A DNA stretch of 9,783 nt from Oscillospiraceae bacterium. Lineage in GTDB: Bacteria > Bacillota > Clostridia > Oscillospirales > Ruminococcaceae. The translations under genes and the position numbers were made by a program. The stretch is from contig JAIRWE010000175.1 of assembly GCA_031253365.1 (NCBI GenBank), forward strand, positions 1 to 9,783, in the 5' to 3' direction. Shown here in pieces: positions 6,658 to 9,783 of the stretch (within the stretch, counting starts at the first letter, position 1; every line of letters starts with the position of its first letter). The notes under the pieces were generated by a model that ran no database searches, had not been told where the DNA came from, and saw only the letters and a program-made list of their open reading frames with translations.

Positions 6658-7985
6658 TATTGCTTTCCTCCCTCGAACGTATTTTTTAACTTGCGGTTAT
6701 CCATAACCCTGACCGCCTTACCCATCGAACGCGCCAACGTTTTCGGCTCAATCAGCTTGACGTTCACCCCCACGCCGAGCGCGGAATCAATCGCCGTTTT
6801 CATTCCCGCGCGGTACTCCTCGACCTGCCTTACGTTATCGCCGAACATATCCGCGCGCATTTCTATCTGCACCTCCAGCGTATCGAAATTATTCACCCTG
6901 TCAACCACAATCAGATAATTCGTCGCGTTGCCGTCAAAACCGAGCAAAGCCGCCTCTATCTGCGATGGGAACACGTTCACGCCTTTTATAATCAGCATAT
7001 CGTCGGTACGTCCTTGGGGCTTTAACATCCTGACAAGGGTGCGCCCGCATTCGCATTTATCGTAGACCAGGGCGGCAACGTCGCGGGTTCTGTAACGGAT
7101 TAGCGGCAACGCTTCCTTGGTAATGCAGGTGAACGCCAATTCTCCCGGTGTTCCGGAGGGGAGCGGTTCCAAGGTGTCCGGGTCAATCACCTCCGGGATA
7201 AAATGGTCCTCGCAGACGTGCATTCCTTTTTGAGCCGTACACTCGCAGGAAACCGACGGACCCATAATTTCGGATAACCCGTAAATGTCATACGCCTTCA
7301 ACCCTAATCCGCGCTCGATTTCCCTGCGCATTTCCTCCGTCCACGGTTCCGCGCCGAACACCCCCGCTTTAAGGTTAAAGTCGGCTTCGGACAAGCCCTT
7401 CTCCCGCATAAGCTCGATTAAACTCATTGCGTAAGACGGGGTCATGCAGACGATTGACGAGCCGAAATCGCGGAACATTTCAAGCTGGCGCAAACTGTTG
7501 CCCGCCGAAGCCGGAATCGTCACCGCTCCGAGTTTTTCCGCGCCGTAGTGCATTCCGAGTCCCCCCGTGAACAGCCCGTACCCGTATGAAACGTGAACGT
7601 AATCGTGCTTCGAGCCGCCGACGCTCACAAGCGCCCTCGCCGCGCACTCCGCCCAGATGTCTATGTCCCTCGCGGTGTAACCGACGACGGTCTGCTTACC
7701 CGTCGTCCCCGACGAAGCGTGAATCCGCACGACCTCGCTCATGGGGACGGCGAACATTCCGTAAGGGTAGTTGTCGCGCAAATCCTGCTTGGTGGTGAAC
7801 GGCAGCTTGTTTAAATCCGAAACGGACTTTATATCCTCGGGCTTAACTCCGGCTTCGTCCATTTTGGCGCGGTAAGGCGCGACCTTTTCGTAAACCTCGC
7901 GGATTTTCTGCGCCAACCGAAACGATTGCAACGCGTCAAGCTCGTGGCGCGGCGCGGTCTCGATTTCCCTCATGTAATAGTCCAT
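6657..7985 (-). CDS. paaK: Phenylacetate-CoA ligase
   Basis: PaaK activates phenylacetate and related aryl acids: acid + ATP + CoA gives acyl-CoA + AMP + PPi. The 442-aa product has the expected short-family layout. The N-terminal segment ends in LPFTTKQDLRDNYP, the ATP-binding loop SSGTTGK is at 91-97, the adenylate motif AYDIYGLSE is at 231-239, and the hinge GRTDDMLIIKGVNVFP is at 325-340, followed by a small C-terminal lid. The frame is open 15 codons further upstream, but ATG 7985 has AAAAGGAGAG five bases before it and fits family N-termini. In an ior-paaK-ACT cluster the enzyme may recapture arylacetates or, run in reverse, release them from IOR-made arylacetyl-CoA. Direction cannot be told from sequence. 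Confidence 0.95.
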   Translation of the reverse strand: MDYYMREIETAPRHELDALQSFRLAQKIREVYEKVAPYRAKMDEAGVKPEDIKSVSDLNKLPFTTKQDLRDNYPYGMFAVPMSEVVRIHASSGTTGKQTVVGYTARDIDIWAECAARALVSVGGSKHDYVHVSYGYGLFTGGLGMHYGAEKLGAVTIPASAGNSLRQLEMFRDFGSSIVCMTPSYAMSLIELMREKGLSEADFNLKAGVFGAEPWTEEMRREIERGLGLKAYDIYGLSEIMGPSVSCECTAQKGMHVCEDHFIPEVIDPDTLEPLPSGTPGELAFTCITKEALPLIRYRTRDVAALVYDKCECGRTLVRMLKPQGRTDDMLIIKGVNVFPSQIEAALLGFDGNATNYLIVVDRVNNFDTLEVQIEMRADMFGDNVRQVEEYRAGMKTAIDSALGVGVNVKLIEPKTLARSMGKAVRVMDNRKLKNTFEGGKQ

Positions 7986-7990
7986 TGTTG

Positions 7991-8000
7991 CTCTCCTTTT
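7991..8000 (-). promoter_or_regulatory. Shine-Dalgarno site deciding the paaK start
   Basis: AAAAGGAGAG on the minus strand ends five bases before ATG 7985. It is the strongest initiation signal in the 62-bp gap between crcB and paaK and rules out the upstream in-frame ATG at 8030. The gap holds no clear hairpin. A possible -35 (CTGACA) in the end of crcB lacks a matching -10. Confidence 0.8.
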
Positions 8001-8047
8001 GTTTGTTATGTAAAATTCTTGAAACTTCATCTGATTAACCTATGGAA

Positions 8048-8422
8048 TCACGCTTTCTTTGTCAGCAGTCCCGCCAGAAACATTCCCAAAACCACCCCCG
8101 CGAAGCTCAGTGCCAAATTCAGCGAAACGTTCGCCGCGCCGAGAAAATATTTCCCGCCGCCGAACAGATTGACGGTTTCAAGGCTGAACGCCGAAAATGT
8201 GCTTAAACCCCCGAGAAGCCCCGTAGTCAGGAACAGCTTTAACTTCGGTGAAAAAATGTCAAGACCGATTACAAAGCCTATCGCGACACCCGCAATCACG
8301 TTGGAAACCAGCGTCCCGAGCGGAAACGAAACCCCGAAATAAGTCGCGGCTCGGTTAAGCGCGAACCGCAGGCACGAACCTATAAAACCGCCTGTTCCCA
8401 CGACCAAAAAATCTGTCAGCAT
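8048..8422 (-). CDS. crcB: Fluoride ion channel CrcB/Fluc
   Basis: Fluc channels are small dual-topology membrane proteins that let toxic fluoride leave the cell. The 124-aa product has four hydrophobic segments and the family signatures: GTGGFIGSCLRFAL near the N-terminus, GTLVSNVIAG with the pore-lining Asn, and GLLGGLSTFSAFS with the two phenylalanines of the fluoride track. I chose ATG 8422, which matches family N-termini and has GGGGG five bases upstream. The frame continues 19 codons upstream to ATG 8479, overlapping the hicB stop, but that extension is translated repeat sequence (see findings). No fluoride riboswitch is visible. The gene would be read as part of the ior operon. Why a fluoride channel sits between iorB and paaK is unexplained. 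Confidence 0.93.
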   Translation of the reverse strand: MLTDFLVVGTGGFIGSCLRFALNRAATYFGVSFPLGTLVSNVIAGVAIGFVIGLDIFSPKLKLFLTTGLLGGLSTFSAFSLETVNLFGGGKYFLGAANVSLNLALSFAGVVLGMFLAGLLTKKA

Positions 8423-8428
8423 ATTCGC

Positions 8429-8470
8429 CCCCACGCTGCCTACGCCTCTTTCCCGGATTTGAACGCCTTT
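8429..8470. repeat. 42-bp direct repeat, copy 1 (crcB side)
   Basis: These 42 bases are identical to 8936-8977. Read on the minus strand they hold a second copy of the last iorB codons (AFKSGKEA and the TAG stop at 8442-8440), then GCAGCGTGGGG. Here they are detached from any iorB body and lie between the hicB stop and the crcB start. Identity breaks on both sides: 8471 is t against c at 8978, and the base before each copy is c (8428) against g (8935). Confidence 0.97.
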
Positions 8471-8935
8471 TGTCATCATCAGGCAAACTTTAATCTTCCG
8501 CGAGGTTCGGGAATATCGCGACCTGTTAATTTTGCCGTTTCAATCCATTCTTCAATAATCACGTCAAGATTTTCAAGGGCTTTCAATTTTGTTTCCCCGT
8601 CTGCGCAACACCCCGGAAGTTCCGGTGCTTCCGCTATAAAAGCGTCGTCTTCCGCGCTCCAAAACAGAATAATTTCATATTTGTACATTAAGCTCACCCC
8701 CCAATTTATACTCTATAATGATATTTCTGATTTGTTTTACTTGATATGGTTTGACTTTACCGTTTTTTGGCTGAATGTTGATAATCTCTTCCACATCGTC
8801 GCGATAAAAGATGTTGTGGCTGCCTTTTATTCTTAACGAAAAACGAAATGAGTTGAGCAATCCGCACAGCTCATCAAAACGAATACTGTCGTCGCCCGTT
8901 CCGCTCAATATTTTTATAACAAGTTTTTCTCGCTG
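8471..8935. mobile_element. Inserted hicAB module between direct repeats
   Basis: This 465-bp segment lies between two perfect 42-bp repeats and carries nearly all of hicA plus complete hicB. By hand count its GC is about 40% (about 37% over 8701-8935), against roughly 55-63% in sampled lines of crcB and iorB. It encodes no transposase or integrase and shows no terminal inverted repeats. Deleting one repeat plus this segment restores a simple iorB-crcB junction with a 17-base spacer. Calling it an insertion is inference from the repeat geometry and base composition. The mechanism is unknown. Confidence 0.8.
8479..8688 (-). CDS. hicB: HicB-family antitoxin (short form)
   Basis: HicB antitoxins neutralise HicA by direct binding. 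The 69-aa protein matches the short HicB/UPF0150 form: MYKYEIILFWSAEDDAFIAEAPELPGC, then CADGET and the final EPRGRLKFA, with the partial RNase H-like fold and no obvious C-terminal helix-turn-helix or ribbon-helix-helix domain. It may therefore not repress its own promoter as longer HicB proteins do. I chose ATG 8688. The sequence GGGGGTGAG just before it is an almost complete Shine-Dalgarno (GGAGGTGA with one change) at proper spacing. The alternative GTG 8697 lies inside that site. The start overlaps the hicA end by 14 bp, typical of toxin-antitoxin pairs. The stop runs TGATGATG, giving an ATG in frame with crcB. Confidence 0.9.
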   Translation of the reverse strand: MYKYEIILFWSAEDDAFIAEAPELPGCCADGETKLKALENLDVIIEEWIETAKLTGRDIPEPRGRLKFA

Positions 8936-8941
8936 CCCCAC
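8675..8941 (-). CDS. hicA: HicA-family mRNA interferase toxin
   Basis: HicA toxins are small double-stranded-RNA-binding-fold proteins that cleave mRNAs and stop translation. The 88-aa protein begins GQREKLVIKILSG, has the core RIKGSHNIF with the catalytic His42, and ends with the KPYQVKQIRNIIIEYKL helix seen in this subgroup. No residue loss suggests inactivation. The only suitable start is GTG 8941. No other start keeps the N-terminal helix. That GTG, the next codon, and the only candidate ribosome binding site (AAAGAGG, within 8964-8950) lie inside the 42-bp repeat made of iorB-derived sequence. The gene begins five bases after the iorB stop. Base composition is markedly AT-rich compared with the neighbours. 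Confidence 0.9.
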   Translation of the reverse strand: MGQREKLVIKILSGTGDDSIRFDELCGLLNSFRFSLRIKGSHNIFYRDDVEEIINIQPKNGKVKPYQVKQIRNIIIEYKLGGELNVQI

Positions 8942-8977
8942 GCTGCCTACGCCTCTTTCCCGGATTTGAACGCCTTT
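8936..8977. repeat. 42-bp direct repeat, copy 2 (iorB side)
   Basis: Identical to 8429-8470, with start points 507 bp apart. This copy is joined to the iorB body and is therefore that gene's own 3' end. It also contains the GTG GGG that serves as the first two codons of hicA. A 42-bp duplication is far longer than the usual 2-14 bp target duplication of insertion sequences. Confidence 0.97.
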
Positions 8978-9519
8978 CGGTTAATTTCAAGCGCTTTCGC
9001 GGGGGAACATTCGCGCAACGCCGCTTTCCACATTTCGCCGCCGAACCCGAGCAGGTTCGACAACGCGCCTATCATAACGACGTTGACAGCCCTCGCGCTA
9101 CCCGCCTGTTCGGCTAATTCCAAAGCGTTCAGCGACTTTACGTCGACACCCGAAGCGGCGATTTTCCCTATAATGTCGGCATTGTACTCCGCCGCGCCCG
9201 TTATAACGGGCATGGGCGGCAGTTTTTGTGTATTGACGAGCATTTTCCCGCCGATTTTGAGGTAATCGAGCCACCGCGCCGCTTCCATTTGCTCGAACGC
9301 GACTATATAGTCCGCCTCCCCTTTGTCAATCACGGGCGAACATACCTTTTCGCCGTATTTTACATAAGTCACGACCGAACCCCCGCGCTGGCTCAGTCCG
9401 TGAACTTCGCTCAGCTTAACGTCGAAGCCCGCGTCAAGCAACACCCGCCCTATTACCCGTGAAGCGAGAAGGGTTCCCTGTCCGCCCACGCCCGTAAACA
9501 TAACCGAAGTCGTGTCCAT
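8947..9519 (-). CDS. iorB: Indolepyruvate ferredoxin oxidoreductase, beta subunit
   Basis: With IorA this subunit forms the enzyme that converts indolepyruvate and other arylpyruvates plus CoA to the arylacetyl-CoA, CO2 and reduced ferredoxin. IorB corresponds to the gamma domain of 2-oxoacid:ferredoxin oxidoreductases. The 190-aa product has the N-terminal nucleotide-like fold motif FTGVGGQGT (10-15 core) and the signature SEVHGLSQRGGSV at 37-49, both diagnostic. The length is typical, so the insertion immediately downstream did not truncate it. The start is ATG 9519, sharing one base with the iorA stop. The ideal Shine-Dalgarno GGGAGGTGAG at 9534-9525 supports it over GTG 9525, which lies against that site. 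Confidence 0.96.
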   Translation of the reverse strand: MDTTSVMFTGVGGQGTLLASRVIGRVLLDAGFDVKLSEVHGLSQRGGSVVTYVKYGEKVCSPVIDKGEADYIVAFEQMEAARWLDYLKIGGKMLVNTQKLPPMPVITGAAEYNADIIGKIAASGVDVKSLNALELAEQAGSARAVNVVMIGALSNLLGFGGEMWKAALRECSPAKALEINRKAFKSGKEA

Positions 9520-9783
9520 CAGCACTCACCTCCCGCAAAAGCGTCAAACTTGCATAACTGCCCGCATACCCCGCAGCCCACGCAGAGAGTGCGGTCGACG
9601 GCGGCTTTCCCGCCGCTCGCCGAAACGGCGGGGCAACCGATTTTCATGCACATTTTACAGCCGACGCATTTGTCCGGCAAAACCGATACGGGCGGCTTTT
9701 TTTGATATGTTTTAAGCAACGCGCAGGGTCTGCGGGAAATTACAACGCTCGGCTTTCCCGCCGCGAGTTCCTGTTTTATAATC
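9519..9783 (-). CDS. iorA: Indolepyruvate ferredoxin oxidoreductase, alpha subunit (C-terminal end)
   Basis: Only the last 87 residues are present. The frame enters from the right edge at 9782 as IIKQELAAGKPSVVISRRPCALL and has no start in the window. A TTG at 9719 is an internal Leu codon, not a start. The visible part is the ferredoxin-like domain that passes electrons from the thiamine-diphosphate centre: first C-x2-C-x2-C-x4-CP (CVGCKMCMKIGCP), then C-x2-C-x2-C-x3-C (CVGCGVCGQLC). The second cluster lacks the common Pro after its last Cys (CKF instead of CPF), which should not prevent cluster binding. The PCALL segment before it is typical of IorA. Confidence 0.95.
   Translation of the reverse strand, partial: IIKQELAAGKPSVVISRRPCALLKTYQKKPPVSVLPDKCVGCKMCMKIGCPAVSASGGKAAVDRTLCVGCGVCGQLCKFDAFAGGEC
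9525..9534 (-). promoter_or_regulatory. Shine-Dalgarno site deciding the iorB start
   Basis: GGGAGGTGAG on the minus strand lies inside the end of iorA. It is nearly the full complement of the 16S rRNA 3' end and sits nine bases (counted from GGAGG) before ATG 9519, but only three before GTG 9525. This favours the ATG and indicates strong coupled translation of the two subunits. Confidence 0.8.

Noticed and set aside
8048..8070. Promoter for paaK from CTGACA near the end of crcB
   Set aside because: At 17-base spacing the -10 would be TAGGTT, only three matches. There is no extended -10.
8423..8480. Fluoride riboswitch ahead of crcB
   Set aside because: The available leader is the hicB stop and the 42-bp repeat derived from iorB. 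No riboswitch pseudoknot pattern is visible.
8751..8785. Plus-strand promoter (TTGACT and GATAAT) antisense to hicA
   Set aside because: The spacing is 23 bases, too long for a sigma-A promoter, and no plus-strand gene follows.
8429..8977. CRISPR or integron-like repeat array
   Set aside because: There are only two repeat copies, the repeat encodes the IorB C-terminus, and the segment between them is a coding toxin-antitoxin pair.

Overview
The window is a densely packed stretch of bacterial chromosome. Every real gene lies on the minus strand, so the reading order runs from the right end (9783) to the left end (1). Between the genes from iorA to mutS the gaps are 0-62 bp or short overlaps, except where a small module has been inserted. 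The genes suggest a strictly anaerobic Bacillota (Clostridia-like) organism. The grounds are a ferredoxin-dependent indolepyruvate oxidoreductase, an aldo/keto reductase with two iron-sulfur cluster motifs, a YmcA/RicA-type protein, and the order miaB - ricA-like - (one gene) - mutS, which I recall from Bacillus subtilis as ymcB(miaB)-ymcA-cotE-mutS. Genus cannot be told from sequence alone.

Right part (9783 to 6235), aryl-acid metabolism: the C-terminal end of iorA, then iorB, a hicAB toxin-antitoxin pair, crcB (fluoride channel), paaK (phenylacetate-CoA ligase) and a tandem-ACT protein. IorAB oxidatively decarboxylates arylpyruvates (from aromatic amino acids) to arylacetyl-CoA and reduces ferredoxin. 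PaaK links arylacetyl-CoA with free arylacetate. The ACT protein probably senses an amino acid or aryl ligand.

Middle and left part (6232 to 167), housekeeping: engB/ysxC (ribosome-assembly GTPase), miaB (tRNA methylthiotransferase), a Cys-rich YmcA/RicA-like protein, a 4Fe-4S aldo/keto reductase whose usual catalytic His is Gln, and mutS. MutL does not directly follow mutS. Instead a strong extended -10 promoter and a good ribosome binding site precede a new gene, of which only five codons are in the window (15 to 1).

The main discovery is at 8429-8977. A low-GC (about 40% by hand count) hicAB module sits exactly at the iorB/crcB junction, flanked by two perfect 42-bp direct repeats. The repeat is host sequence: the last codons of iorB, its stop, and most of the iorB-crcB spacer. 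Collapsing the two copies restores a clean iorB-17 nt-crcB junction. The toxin's start codon and ribosome binding site lie inside the host-derived repeat, so the toxin appears to be translated from borrowed initiation signals. No transposase, integrase, CRISPR array, tRNA or rRNA was seen.
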